In this document: one piece after another, positions 1-8,804 of the stretch
How the letters are laid out: each line of letters starts with the position of its first letter
Position numbering within the stretch: the first letter of the stretch is position 1
NCBI GenBank assembly: GCA_020635875.1
Contig: JACJYY010000004.1
Span: 186,001-250,000 of the forward strand
Reading direction: 5' to 3'
DNA: 64,000 bases
Source of the DNA: Flavobacteriales bacterium
Lineage (GTDB): Bacteria; Bacteroidota; Bacteroidia; Flavobacteriales; Flavobacteriaceae
Notes under the pieces: generated by a model
Told to the model about the DNA's origin: nothing
The model's input: the letters and a program-made list of their open reading frames with translations, nothing else
Database searches by the model: none
Position numbers and translations under genes: made by a program

Positions 1-502
1 ATACGTAAGCGGTTAGTTTTCCACTTATTCGTATCATTAGAACTAATGAAATAATGGATGTTAAAGAACCTCCAATTAATTGGACTAAACCTGTTCCTAC
101 TATATTACGAACACCTTCCACATCGGTCATAATACGCGAGACTAATTCTCCCGATTTACTATTATCAAAAAAATTGACAGGTAAGCTTAATATTTTTTGT
201 TGCACCTTAACACGGAGTTGAGCAATAAGATGCTGTGCCTCAACGCTAAGCAATCTGGTTAATAAAAATGAAGTAATGGCTTGAACGACAATTGCTACTA
301 GGATACCTATCAAAAGGTAATATAACATGTCAATGTCTTTTTTTACGATAACGTCATCCATTAAATATTTTGAACCTACAGGAAGTGCTAATCCAGCAAT
401 GCGGCTGATCACAATTAAGATAAGTCCAATAAACAGCAATTGTTTTCTTGGCCAAATAATAGTTTTAAAAACGCTTATTAAGGATACTTTGGTTTTGCTC
501 AT
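1..502 (-). CDS. ABC transporter permease/ATP-binding exporter, N-terminal part (runs off the window)
   Basis: The reverse strand is open from an ATG at 502 to the window edge (167 codons, protein starting MSKTKVSLISVFK). The translation shows several hydrophobic helices and the conserved exporter coupling stretch LPVNFFDNSKSGELVSRIMTDVE, typical of the transmembrane domain of MsbA/LmrA-type ABC exporters. The ATPase domain would lie to the left of the window. These half- or full-size exporters move lipids, drugs or peptides across the inner membrane; the substrate cannot be read from this fragment. Family call is firm, specific function unknown. Confidence 0.85.
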   Translation of the reverse strand, partial: MSKTKVSLISVFKTIIWPRKQLLFIGLILIVISRIAGLALPVGSKYLMDDVIVKKDIDMLYYLLIGILVAIVVQAITSFLLTRLLSVEAQHLIAQLRVKVQQKILSLPVNFFDNSKSGELVSRIMTDVEGVRNIVGTGLVQLIGGSLTSIISLVLMIRISGKLTAYV

Positions 503-900
503 AAGGTTGTTTGTTGAGGTTTCAAAAATACCGAAATAACTTGGAAGTAAACCCGACAAAATCTTAGTGTTAATCTCAATTTGTTTTTTTTCTTTTTAGG
601 ATAAAATCCAAATATGGTTTCATAACTGCCACTTGTGAGTTGAAAACCGCCATTTGTAAGAAGCGTGAATTAATCAATAGAACTGTGACGTACATTTGCG
701 CCACACACGACCATTTACAGATGGGGGATAAATTGTGTTGGGGTATTCTTTGAATGCCCCGCACAATTTTCTTTTTTTACTTCAATTTTTTTCTCATTTA
801 TGATTTTGGCTTCTTAGAAAGAAGAAAATCAAAGTTTTACCCTATTTGTATCTTAAAAATTTGTTAATAGTAGTATCTTTAGCTTTTTAAATAAGTTATA
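503..900. other. Intergenic region without a convincing gene
   Basis: About 400 bases lie between two divergent genes, so promoters for both are expected here. A 62-codon reverse reading frame (576-764) has no recognisable family features and I do not consider it a gene. Two similar words, GCCACTTGTGAG (near 629) and GCCATTTGTAAG (near 650), occur about 20 bases apart as a loose direct repeat. No clear -33/-7 promoter pair was found. Confidence 0.5.
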
Positions 901-3900
901 ATGGTACGTATACTTTTTTCTTTTTTGTTGTTTTTATCAGTTGGATTAGTTAATGCTCAGGTTATTGAATTTAAGGACCCGAAGTTTAAGGAGAAGGTTT
1001 TAAAAACGGCTATTCATGATGATAATGGGAAATATATATCTAATGTAGATGTTAATGGAAATGGAGAAGTTGAATTTTCCGAAGCTATGAGTGTTAAATT
1101 GCTAAGTGTTCAGTACACTGATATTAGTGATATTAGTGAAATAAGGTACTTTGTTAATTTGGATACTCTATACTGTAATAACAATAAGTTAACAAGTCTA
1201 AATTTATCTAATAACAAAAAACTTAAAGTAATACGTTGTAGCAAAAATGAATTAGTAAGTCTAGATGTATCTAATTGTCCTTTATTAACAAAGCTTAATT
1301 GTAACTATAATTCATTAAGTTACTTAAACCTATCCAACAATGCGGAGTTAACAAACCTTGATTGTAGTGGTAATAAATTAAATAGTTTGGATGTTTCCAA
1401 TACTACAAAGATTGAAGAATTGAGTTGCAGAAATAATTTATTGTCGAGTTTAAACATAACAAATAATACTAACTTAAAATACTTATACTGTTCTAGTAAT
1501 TTGTTAAACACCTTAGATTGTAGTAGTAATAAAAATTTAAATAGTCTGGATTGTAAAATCAACCCTTTATTGAGTTTAAATCTAAAAAACGGAAGCTTAG
1601 AAACGGAAGTTGATATAAACGATATTCCTACTTTAAAAAATATTTGTTTAGATCGAACGGATAATATACTTAGTATTCAAAATGAAATAGAGAGACTCGG
1701 ATATAACGATGTTTCTATTAACTCATGGGGTTCATATGATCCTTCTCAAGATATTTATACTTTCAAAGGAATGAATTTTCATTGTCAAGATGATACAAAA
1801 AAATCTATTTTTTTAAAGTATACTATATCTGATGGAACACGTAATGGATTTATAATGCCTGATTCCAATGGAAATTTTATCGTACGGTTAAATTCAGGAA
1901 ATTATAAAATAACCGCGCAACTAGAGAGTTTTTCTGTTTCTCCTCAAAATGTTGATGTTTCTTTTCCTAATGGTGAAAATTTAATAAATCAAGATTTTTG
2001 TTTAACACTAGATCCAAATGTAAAAGTTATAGATTTCGTGGATGAGAAGTTTAAAAGAAAATTAGTTGAAGCAAGTACTTTAAATAGTATAGCAAAAGAC
2101 AAAGACGATAACAATATTATTATAGATTTAAATAAAAATGGAGAAATAGAGATATCGGAAGCTTTAGAAACAACCGTTTTAAATATTAGTGATCCAAGGT
2201 GGTTTGTTGAAAAAGAAGATATTATAGATTTAAGTGGTATTGAGTACTTCAAGAACTTAACTAGTTTATTTTGTTCAAATAATAAAATAAAGTATTTGAA
2301 TTTATCCGAAAATATATTACTTGACTACCTTGATTGTGGCTATAATGAATTGGCAAGTTTAAACCTATCAAAGAATCACAAGTTGGAGACATTGTTGTGT
2401 AGTAATAATATGATTACAAGTCTTGATTTATCCAATAATTCCAATTTAAAGACTATTATGGTTTATTCCAATCCACCATTGGAATTTTTGAATATTAAAA
2501 ATGGAAGTGTACAAGACATTTGGGAAAGTTTTGCATATACAAACCTTAAGCATATTTGTATTGATGAAGAAGACCTTCCCTCAGTTTTAAGAATAGCTAA
2601 TAGGTCAAATAGCATTGATTGGACTTACAATACCTATTGCTCATTTGTTCCAGGGGGCGGTTACAATACAATAAAAGGTAAAAATAGATTTTGTTCAGAC
2701 AATTCAATTGCTATACCTCATTTGAAGTATACTATTAATGATGGAACAACGGAAGGCTTATTGGTTTCAAACGAAAAGGGAGCTTATAGTGTTCCTGTAC
2801 AAACAGGGTCGTTTACGATAACGCCACAGTCAGATGATTATACTTTTCAACCCTCAAGTGTTACTGTAAAATTCGACGAGTTGAATAAAGAAGAAGTTCA
2901 TAATTTTTGTGCTACACCTGTTTCAGAAAAGAATGATGTTGAAGTTGTTTACTCATCTATAATTCCAGCGCGACCAGGATTTGATGCGAAGTACAAAATT
3001 GTGTATCAAAATAAGGGGATTATCACACAGTCTGGTATGATTAGTTTGACGTATTTTGACGATGTTTTGGACTATGTAGGAGCATCAATTCAACCTGATG
3101 AGTTTAAGGATTACGAATTTGTTTGGAATTATTCAGGCTTAAAACCATTCGAGAAAAGAGAAATTACGGTAGAGTTCAACGTAAATTCACCACAAGAGAC
3201 ACCTGCGGTTAATAATGATGATTTATTGAATTTTACTGCTTCAATAACTACTTCAGGAATTGATGCGACGCCTTCTAATAATACTTTTGAGCTTCGACAA
3301 ACTGTGGTAGGTTCATATGATCCTAACGATAAAACATGTTTGGAAGGAACGGATGTCCTTGAAGACATGATAGGAGAGTATGTGCATTACCGTATTCGTT
3401 TTGAGAACGAAGGGACATTTTATGCTGAGAATGTGGTTGTTGCGGATGAAATAGATGAGAGTAAGTTTGATATTTCTACATTAGAGCCGATTGATGCGAG
3501 TCATGATTTTGAAACCCGAATAAAAGGCAATAAAGTGGAGTTTATTTTTGAAGGAATAAAATTACCAACAGATGATGCTAATAATGATGGATATGTGATT
3601 TTCAAAATCAAAACCTTGCCGTCTCTTAAATTAGGCGATAGCTTTAGTAATCAAGCCAGTATTTATTTTGATTTTAATTTACCGATTATCACTAATAATG
3701 AAACGACTACAATTGTTCAAGAGCATCTAGGAGTAAGTGATTTTGAATTCAACGAAGAATTAACACTATACCCTAACCCAATTGTAGAGAGATTAAATAT
3801 TTCTTCAAAAAATCAAACACAAATCAATTCAATAGAAATATACAACATACAAGGACAATTAATACTTTCTGTACCACAGTTTACCTCTGGAAGTATTGAT

Positions 3901-3984
3901 ATATCTCATTTACCCAAAGGAATGTATTTGGTAAAAACCAAAACAGATAAAGGTGTAGCTACAACAAAAGTGGTTAAGGAGTAA
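901..3984 (+). CDS. Secreted leucine-rich-repeat protein with type IX secretion sorting domain
   Basis: This 1027-residue protein starts with a signal peptide (hydrophobic core to LVNAQ, about residue 20). Two similar modules follow. Each has an acidic EF-hand/dockerin-like loop (DVNGNGEVEFSEA near 49; DLNKNGEIEISEA further on) and then Bacteroidetes-type leucine-rich repeats of about 21 residues with the pattern LxxLxCxxNxLxSLdlS. A conserved domain containing SYDPNDK and a DUF11-like Ig fold comes next. The last about 75 residues (LTLYPNPIVERLNI to VVKE) form a type A sorting domain with the NG/GMYLVK signature. Export across the outer membrane by the type IX (Por) system and surface attachment are inferred. 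Probable role is adhesion or surface binding. It converges on the MFS gene with one base between stops. Confidence 0.9.
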   Translation: MVRILFSFLLFLSVGLVNAQVIEFKDPKFKEKVLKTAIHDDNGKYISNVDVNGNGEVEFSEAMSVKLLSVQYTDISDISEIRYFVNLDTLYCNNNKLTSLNLSNNKKLKVIRCSKNELVSLDVSNCPLLTKLNCNYNSLSYLNLSNNAELTNLDCSGNKLNSLDVSNTTKIEELSCRNNLLSSLNITNNTNLKYLYCSSNLLNTLDCSSNKNLNSLDCKINPLLSLNLKNGSLETEVDINDIPTLKNICLDRTDNILSIQNEIERLGYNDVSINSWGSYDPSQDIYTFKGMNFHCQDDTKKSIFLKYTISDGTRNGFIMPDSNGNFIVRLNSGNYKITAQLESFSVSPQNVDVSFPNGENLINQDFCLTLDPNVKVIDFVDEKFKRKLVEASTLNSIAKDKDDNNIIIDLNKNGEIEISEALETTVLNISDPRWFVEKEDIIDLSGIEYFKNLTSLFCSNNKIKYLNLSENILLDYLDCGYNELASLNLSKNHKLETLLCSNNMITSLDLSNNSNLKTIMVYSNPPLEFLNIKNGSVQDIWESFAYTNLKHICIDEEDLPSVLRIANRSNSIDWTYNTYCSFVPGGGYNTIKGKNRFCSDNSIAIPHLKYTINDGTTEGLLVSNEKGAYSVPVQTGSFTITPQSDDYTFQPSSVTVKFDELNKEEVHNFCATPVSEKNDVEVVYSSIIPARPGFDAKYKIVYQNKGIITQSGMISLTYFDDVLDYVGASIQPDEFKDYEFVWNYSGLKPFEKREITVEFNVNSPQETPAVNNDDLLNFTASITTSGIDATPSNNTFELRQTVVGSYDPNDKTCLEGTDVLEDMIGEYVHYRIRFENEGTFYAENVVVADEIDESKFDISTLEPIDASHDFETRIKGNKVEFIFEGIKLPTDDANNDGYVIFKIKTLPSLKLGDSFSNQASIYFDFNLPIITNNETTTIVQEHLGVSDFEFNEELTLYPNPIVERLNISSKNQTQINSIEIYNIQGQLILSVPQFTSGSIDISHLPKGMYLVKTKTDKGVATTKVVKE

Positions 3985-3985
3985 A

Positions 3986-5200
3986 TTACTTCAATTTTTT
4001 TCTCATATAAAAAGCTATCCCAAAACCAATCAAAGGTAGGAGAGAAGCGCCATGGAAAAGATATTTTTCGATGTAGGTATATACTAGAGCTGATATTACA
4101 GGGAAGACCGCCATACTAAATGAATTGATGGATTCACTGATACCCATAATTTCTCCTTTGCTCTTGTCTGGGGCATTAATCGCAAGAATCGCATTAAACG
4201 TAGGGAAGCAAAGCGAAAGACCTAAATTCATTATATAATAACAAGCAATAAATAGATACATATTGTTTGTGAGAGTAATGGAAAACAAACCAAAAAAACA
4301 GAAGAAAAGACCTAACATTAAGGTTTTGAATTCGCCTAGTTTATCAATTAATCTTTTCGATACAAAAGCCTGATTAAACGCTAAAAATACTCCAACAACT
4401 AACATAAAAGTCCCCAATTCTTTTTCGTTAAAATCAAATAAATCAATCAGGAATAAAGCAATCGAACCAATATAAATACCCACCATAGCCGTAAAGAGCA
4501 TTTTCATGGTAAAAATGGTTATGATGGTTTTGTTAGGATTAACTTCTTTTATTCGTAAAGGAATATTAATCATTTTCCAAATCGATTCTTTCACTCTAGG
4601 TGCTCTACTTGTTATAGGAAGCGACTCTTTTAACCAAAGAAAAATAGCCACTAGTGTTACAACTGATATGAGAATTGAAACTACAATGGTTCCTACATAC
4701 CCATAACTGGAACTGGCACTGAATCCACCTATACCTGGGCCTAAAATCATGGCTAAACCCGTTACAGCCCCCAAATAACCAAAGATGTATGATTTTTCTT
4801 TTAAGGTTGTAATGTCAGCTACATAAGCATTGGCTACGGAAGTATTTCCTCCTGTAATACCATCTAATATTCGTGACAAAGCAATAATCCATAAGGGTAA
4901 CATAAATCCCCATACTTCTGTTTTGGGTAAATACAGCGCAAATAAGAAAACAAACCAGCTTAATAAAGTACCGCCGTGACTGATTAACAAAATAGGCTTT
5001 CGCCCGTGAGCGTCAGAAAGCCTACCCAACAAAGGAGAGCCAATGAATTGAAAACTAGAGTACAAGGTCAATAATAAACCAAAAACCCATTTAGGAGCAT
5101 CATAGGCCGCTACCACAAACGGCAACACAGGGAACAATATACTCGCACTTAATGTATTGACAAAGGATAATAAAAAGGCAGGTATAAGTTTAGTGTTCAA
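3986..5200 (-). CDS. MFS transporter (TetA-like drug/H+ antiporter family)
   Basis: The 404-residue protein has about twelve hydrophobic helices. It carries the MFS motif A (LGRLSDAHGRKPIL, residues about 60-73) between helices 2 and 3, and helix-4/5 motifs RILDGITGGNTSVANAYVAD and GLAMILGPGIGG typical of the TCR/Tet subgroup of 12-helix multidrug antiporters. It would exchange a small molecule for protons at the inner membrane. The substrate is unknown and such proteins are often annotated as TCR/Tet family without tetracycline activity being shown. It is monocistronic and convergent with the LRR gene. Confidence 0.85.
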   Translation of the reverse strand: MNTKLIPAFLLSFVNTLSASILFPVLPFVVAAYDAPKWVFGLLLTLYSSFQFIGSPLLGRLSDAHGRKPILLISHGGTLLSWFVFLFALYLPKTEVWGFMLPLWIIALSRILDGITGGNTSVANAYVADITTLKEKSYIFGYLGAVTGLAMILGPGIGGFSASSSYGYVGTIVVSILISVVTLVAIFLWLKESLPITSRAPRVKESIWKMINIPLRIKEVNPNKTIITIFTMKMLFTAMVGIYIGSIALFLIDLFDFNEKELGTFMLVVGVFLAFNQAFVSKRLIDKLGEFKTLMLGLFFCFFGLFSITLTNNMYLFIACYYIMNLGLSLCFPTFNAILAINAPDKSKGEIMGISESINSFSMAVFPVISALVYTYIEKYLFHGASLLPLIGFGIAFYMRKKLK

Positions 5201-5427
5201 AATAGTGCTTTGTTAAGAGGGCAAAGATAGTACATCTATAGGGGACTATTTTTACAAAAGTAAAATCAACTGCAACCTTTTTGTTTTTTTGACTCTTATA
5301 TATAAAGACCGACAAAAGTTCCTGAGATTTATTCAAAAGAATTGGTTGATTTAGCTTGAAATAGTGGTAAATTATACCCAGTTTATCGTAAGAAAGTGTA
5401 TTAACTCGGTTTTTTAAAATGTAGAAT

Positions 5428-6540
5428 ATGGGTAGAGTAGATTGGGATTTGACCTATCAGCAATCGGCGGCTAAATTAATTGGTATCTGTCGTCGATACG
5501 TTAAAGAAAGAGCTATTGCAGAGGATATAGTTCAAGAGTCTTTTATTGTTGCCATTCAAAAGGAAGATACTTTAAAAGACATCAAAGCTTTAGATGGTTG
5601 GCTGAGTCGAATCGTGGTAAATATGGCGCTACATCATATTAAAAAGGCAAAAGAAACAGTATTCTCTATTAATGACCAATTTGATACGGTCGATAAAACG
5701 AGCCTTATGAGTAACTTAACATTAGATAATAAAAGCCAATTGTTAGCTTCTGGGATAGAGGTCAAGGATATTTTGGCGGCCATGGATAGATTACCTGATC
5801 ATCACCGTGCGGTGTTTAACATGTATATCATGGATAATTTTTCTCATAAGGAAATTGCCGAAGCTTTAAATATTTCGGAAGGAACGTCCAAATCGCATTT
5901 ATCCCGTGCCAGAAAAACAGTACAAACTTATTTGATAGAACGTTTGGGCAACCAAAAAGTAAATGAAAATAAAAGGAGAGTTATGGCTGTTTTGATTTTT
6001 ATGGGCTTTGGCGACAGCCTATTTGCTTCAAATTGTAAAAATGCGTTTGAAAATTTTGAAATTGAACCTCTAAATCCAACGCTCGAATTAAATAAGAAAA
6101 TTAATACCCCTAATACGTTTGTTGGGCTTAATCAGTCTAGCAACATGGTAACTGGTCTTGTTATAGGATCAACAGTTGCCGTAGTACTCGCAGGTGCATG
6201 GTTATATCAGAAGCAAAACACGGATGATATAACCAACCGCCCTGTTGTTATTGAAAACAAGATGGATGACAAAACGGATGTAGTTAAGTTAGATTCTGTT
6301 ATTTATAATCCTGATAATACTCCTGAAAAGGTGCAAAATATAGAAAAAAAGCCTATACTTGAGGTTGAAAACGATAATCCGGTCAAGGAGAAAGATTTTG
6401 TTTCTACTCCTGTGATTACCTCAACCCCAATTGCGGATTCAGCTGCTGAAAAAGAAGACAGTTTACAAAGCAAAAAAACAAAGGTTGTAGTAGTCAAACG
6501 ACAAGAGATTACTAGGGATACCGTTTATGTTACGAAATAG
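5428..6540 (+). CDS. ECF-type RNA polymerase sigma factor with C-terminal membrane-anchored extension
   Basis: Residues 1-185 are a sigma-70 family ECF factor. Region 2 includes AIAEDIVQESF and region 4 is LPDHHRAVFNMYI followed by the helix-turn-helix HKEIAEALNISEGTSKSHLSRAR. The protein is 370 residues, about twice the normal ECF length. After the sigma part there is a moderately hydrophobic stretch (about 186-201), then a clear transmembrane helix (about 239-257, VTGLVIGSTVAVVLAGAW), then a low-complexity acidic/lysine tail ending TRDTVYVTK. If there is one spanning helix, the tail is periplasmic, which suggests built-in signal control in place of a separate anti-sigma factor (inference). 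The stop overlaps the next gene by 14 bases and the RDTVYV motif recurs in the two following proteins. Confidence 0.88.
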   Translation: MGRVDWDLTYQQSAAKLIGICRRYVKERAIAEDIVQESFIVAIQKEDTLKDIKALDGWLSRIVVNMALHHIKKAKETVFSINDQFDTVDKTSLMSNLTLDNKSQLLASGIEVKDILAAMDRLPDHHRAVFNMYIMDNFSHKEIAEALNISEGTSKSHLSRARKTVQTYLIERLGNQKVNENKRRVMAVLIFMGFGDSLFASNCKNAFENFEIEPLNPTLELNKKINTPNTFVGLNQSSNMVTGLVIGSTVAVVLAGAWLYQKQNTDDITNRPVVIENKMDDKTDVVKLDSVIYNPDNTPEKVQNIEKKPILEVENDNPVKEKDFVSTPVITSTPIADSAAEKEDSLQSKKTKVVVVKRQEITRDTVYVTK

Positions 6541-7525
6541 CATTGTTGTATTATTTCTTTTATGGGTTGGTGTTGGCTTTTCGCAAAAGCAATATGACCC
6601 AGCATTAACTAATGAGGAAAACAACGCCAGTGTTGATACAGTATTTATCATTGAAACAGTTCATGTACGTGATACTGTTTATGTAATTGAAGAAAAGAAA
6701 CAAGATATCCCAACTCCCAAAAAAAGTTTCAAGAAAGAACTCGAAACAGAGAAGGTTAGTGAAGAAAAGTCTTCAAAAAAGAAATCAAAAAGTAAATTGT
6801 ATTGGTTGGCCTTACGGCTAAAATTAAAAGGGAAAGATATTCTTTCTACTCCTACTATATTAAATGATTCAGGAATAAGAGACGACGTCTTTGCCTATGA
6901 ACCTATGGACAAGGATTGGTACTATGGTGTTAAGACAAATGCAGGTATCGAAGAAAATACATTTTTTAGGGAGTTTGCAATTCAACAAAGGAAAACGTTT
7001 GGACTGGGGATTTGGACACGCAGAAAAATTTTTAATTCAAAATTTGCCTTAGGCTTAGGTGTTGATTCATATTTCTATTATAGTCAGAATACATCTCTTT
7101 CGTTACCTAATGGCAGTGTCTACAATGGAGTGTTTTTTACGGATGATGGAGTTCCTCTAACATTTAGATATGTAAAAGGTAATAGTTATCAAATACAAGC
7201 ACCGATTCAACTGAGTTTTTCTCCAGGGAGATTTGTGGTTTCTGCTGGGGCTTATGTGAGTTATTGTGAGTATTCCATTGGGATGTTTGGGATTTCTCAA
7301 GCTACAGGATTGAGCGAATTACAAGACTTTGTGGCTGACGTTGTGCAAATTGGTTATTCTGGAGAAGTACAGTTCAAACTACTTACCCATTTTTCCATAG
7401 GAGTGGCGGCGACCTATGGAGGCTTTGAAAATTTACTATTTATAAATAAACAAGAACAGTTTTTTAAATCAATTGACTCTTTTAAAGAGCTTAAATCGAC
7501 AGTCAACGTAGTATATACTTTCTAG
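6527..7525 (+). CDS. Outer-membrane beta-barrel-like protein, paralogue 1 of the sigma-linked pair
   Basis: The 332-residue protein has a signal peptide (to GVGFSQ, about 20), then a charged linker with VHVRDTVYVIEEKKQ and many lysines (about 40-85). The C-terminal part (about 90-332) has alternating aromatic/hydrophobic strands ending in VNVVYTF, which fits a small outer-membrane barrel with a terminal aromatic residue. It shares QIQAP(I/L)Q and FSPGRFVVSAGAYVSYCEY with the next gene. It overlaps the sigma gene by 14 bases, so translational coupling is likely. Function is unknown; it may be the output or sensor of the sigma factor. Confidence 0.75.
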   Translation: MLRNSIVVLFLLWVGVGFSQKQYDPALTNEENNASVDTVFIIETVHVRDTVYVIEEKKQDIPTPKKSFKKELETEKVSEEKSSKKKSKSKLYWLALRLKLKGKDILSTPTILNDSGIRDDVFAYEPMDKDWYYGVKTNAGIEENTFFREFAIQQRKTFGLGIWTRRKIFNSKFALGLGVDSYFYYSQNTSLSLPNGSVYNGVFFTDDGVPLTFRYVKGNSYQIQAPIQLSFSPGRFVVSAGAYVSYCEYSIGMFGISQATGLSELQDFVADVVQIGYSGEVQFKLLTHFSIGVAATYGGFENLLFINKQEQFFKSIDSFKELKSTVNVVYTF

Positions 7526-7663
7526 TACTTATTTCAAAAGTGTTAAAAAAAACCAAAAATTACTTATATTTAGTGGGTGGCTACCTAATTGATAAGATAT
7601 TTGGTTCAGCTGATGTTAAGTTTAAATTAACATTAAATTGACAAATTTATTTGGCGAATCATT

Positions 7664-7671
7664 TATTTTTG
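7664..7671 (+). promoter_or_regulatory. Putative -7 box (TATTTTTG) upstream of the second barrel gene
   Basis: TATTTTTG matches the Bacteroidetes -7 consensus TAnnTTTG and lies 25 bases before the ATG at 7697. A TTG at 7638-7640 lies 23 bases upstream of it, at the long end of the accepted spacing. The 171-base gap after the previous gene supports an independent promoter. Confidence 0.45.
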
Positions 7672-7696
7672 CGAACCTTATTGTGCCTAACTAATT

Positions 7697-8677
7697 ATGA
7701 ATCAGTTAAAAATTGTAATACTATTTCTATTTATTTGTGTTTTGGGTTTTGCCCAAGGCAAAGTTAAGACCGAACTGAATGATGTCGAAGGAGAGGTACA
7801 AATAAAAGGAGATTCTATTTTTGTTTTTGAGAGCGTTCGAGATACTGTTTACGAAATTGAAATTGAGCGACCTGCTCCCACACCAGCCCAAAAGAAAAAA
7901 TTTATACATCATACCGAAAAAAAGAAAGAAGAAGTGTCTAAACCGAAAGAGCATTGGTTTGGGCTCAGAATGCGTTTATTAGCTCAACGAGCCTCTGAGA
8001 TCGAAACTGTTTTTAACAGCAGTAGAGTGAGGGATGAGGTTTTTTCCTATGAGCCTATTGATAAATCCTTGTTGATGGGAATTAAAACACATCTTGGCAA
8101 GGAAGAAAACAGTTTCTTGAAAGAATATCAGATAATAGATCAAACCATAGTGGGAGCAGGTTTTTGGACGCGCAAAAAACTCTTTCGTTCCAATTTTTGT
8201 TTAGGGATTGGTTTAGATGCCTTTTTTTATGCTCACAACAATACCTATCGAGGATTGGGACAAGGCAACAATAATAAAGATTATTACACTCGTGGAGGTA
8301 AACAGTTGGTTTTTAGTGATGTTAAGAGCAATAGTTATCAGATTCAAGCACCATTACAAATCGGCTTTTCGCCTGGGCGTTTTGTCATAACGGCAGGAGC
8401 TTACACCAGTTATTGTGAATATGAACTTGGCATGTTTAGAGTAAATTCAGGAGCCGTTGATTTTTCTACAATAGACTATTTCAGGGCTGAGGTAATTCAG
8501 TTTGGCTATACTGCCGAAGTTCAATACCACTTATTCACTCATTTATCGTTAGGTATCATGGCAAGTCATGGAGGTTTTGAAAATTTAGCCTTTATTAACG
8601 ACAATAACGAGTCATTTTCATCAGTTGATGAGTTTAAAGAAACCAAAGGAATGATTCAATTGGTGTACACTTTTTAG
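7697..8677 (+). CDS. Outer-membrane beta-barrel-like protein, paralogue 2 of the sigma-linked pair
   Basis: The 326-residue protein has the same plan as its upstream neighbour. There is a signal peptide (to LGFAQG, about 20), a linker with SVRDTVYEIEIERPAPTP and a Lys/Glu run, then a barrel-like domain with QIQAPLQIGFSPGRFVITAG and the terminal strand MIQLVYTF. The similarity runs nearly end to end, so the pair arose by tandem duplication. Both keep the RDTVY motif seen at the extreme C-terminus of the sigma factor. No enzymatic motif is visible. Surface or outer-membrane location is inferred from the signal peptide and terminal Phe. Confidence 0.75.
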   Translation: MNQLKIVILFLFICVLGFAQGKVKTELNDVEGEVQIKGDSIFVFESVRDTVYEIEIERPAPTPAQKKKFIHHTEKKKEEVSKPKEHWFGLRMRLLAQRASEIETVFNSSRVRDEVFSYEPIDKSLLMGIKTHLGKEENSFLKEYQIIDQTIVGAGFWTRKKLFRSNFCLGIGLDAFFYAHNNTYRGLGQGNNNKDYYTRGGKQLVFSDVKSNSYQIQAPLQIGFSPGRFVITAGAYTSYCEYELGMFRVNSGAVDFSTIDYFRAEVIQFGYTAEVQYHLFTHLSLGIMASHGGFENLAFINDNNESFSSVDEFKETKGMIQLVYTF

Positions 8678-8769
8678 TTTTTGGATGTGTCCAAAATGAA
8701 GGAGTATTAATCGGAACTTCAATCGCGTAAAAAAAACAAAGGTTTAGCGTTTTTGATTAAGAAGACTTT

Positions 8770-8777
8770 TACCTTTG
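8770..8777 (+). promoter_or_regulatory. Putative -7 box (TACCTTTG) for rmuC
   Basis: TACCTTTG fits TAnnTTTG exactly and lies 27 bases before the rmuC ATG at 8805. The nearest upstream TTTG (8752-8755) is only 14 bases away, short for a -33 element, so only the -7 box is supported. Confidence 0.4.
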
Positions 8778-8804
8778 TAAATCTACAATCTTGCTTTTAT
8801 CATT

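Noticed and set aside
576..764. 62-codon reverse frame upstream of the LRR gene
   Set aside because: No family features, odd composition and no promoter; treated as intergenic.
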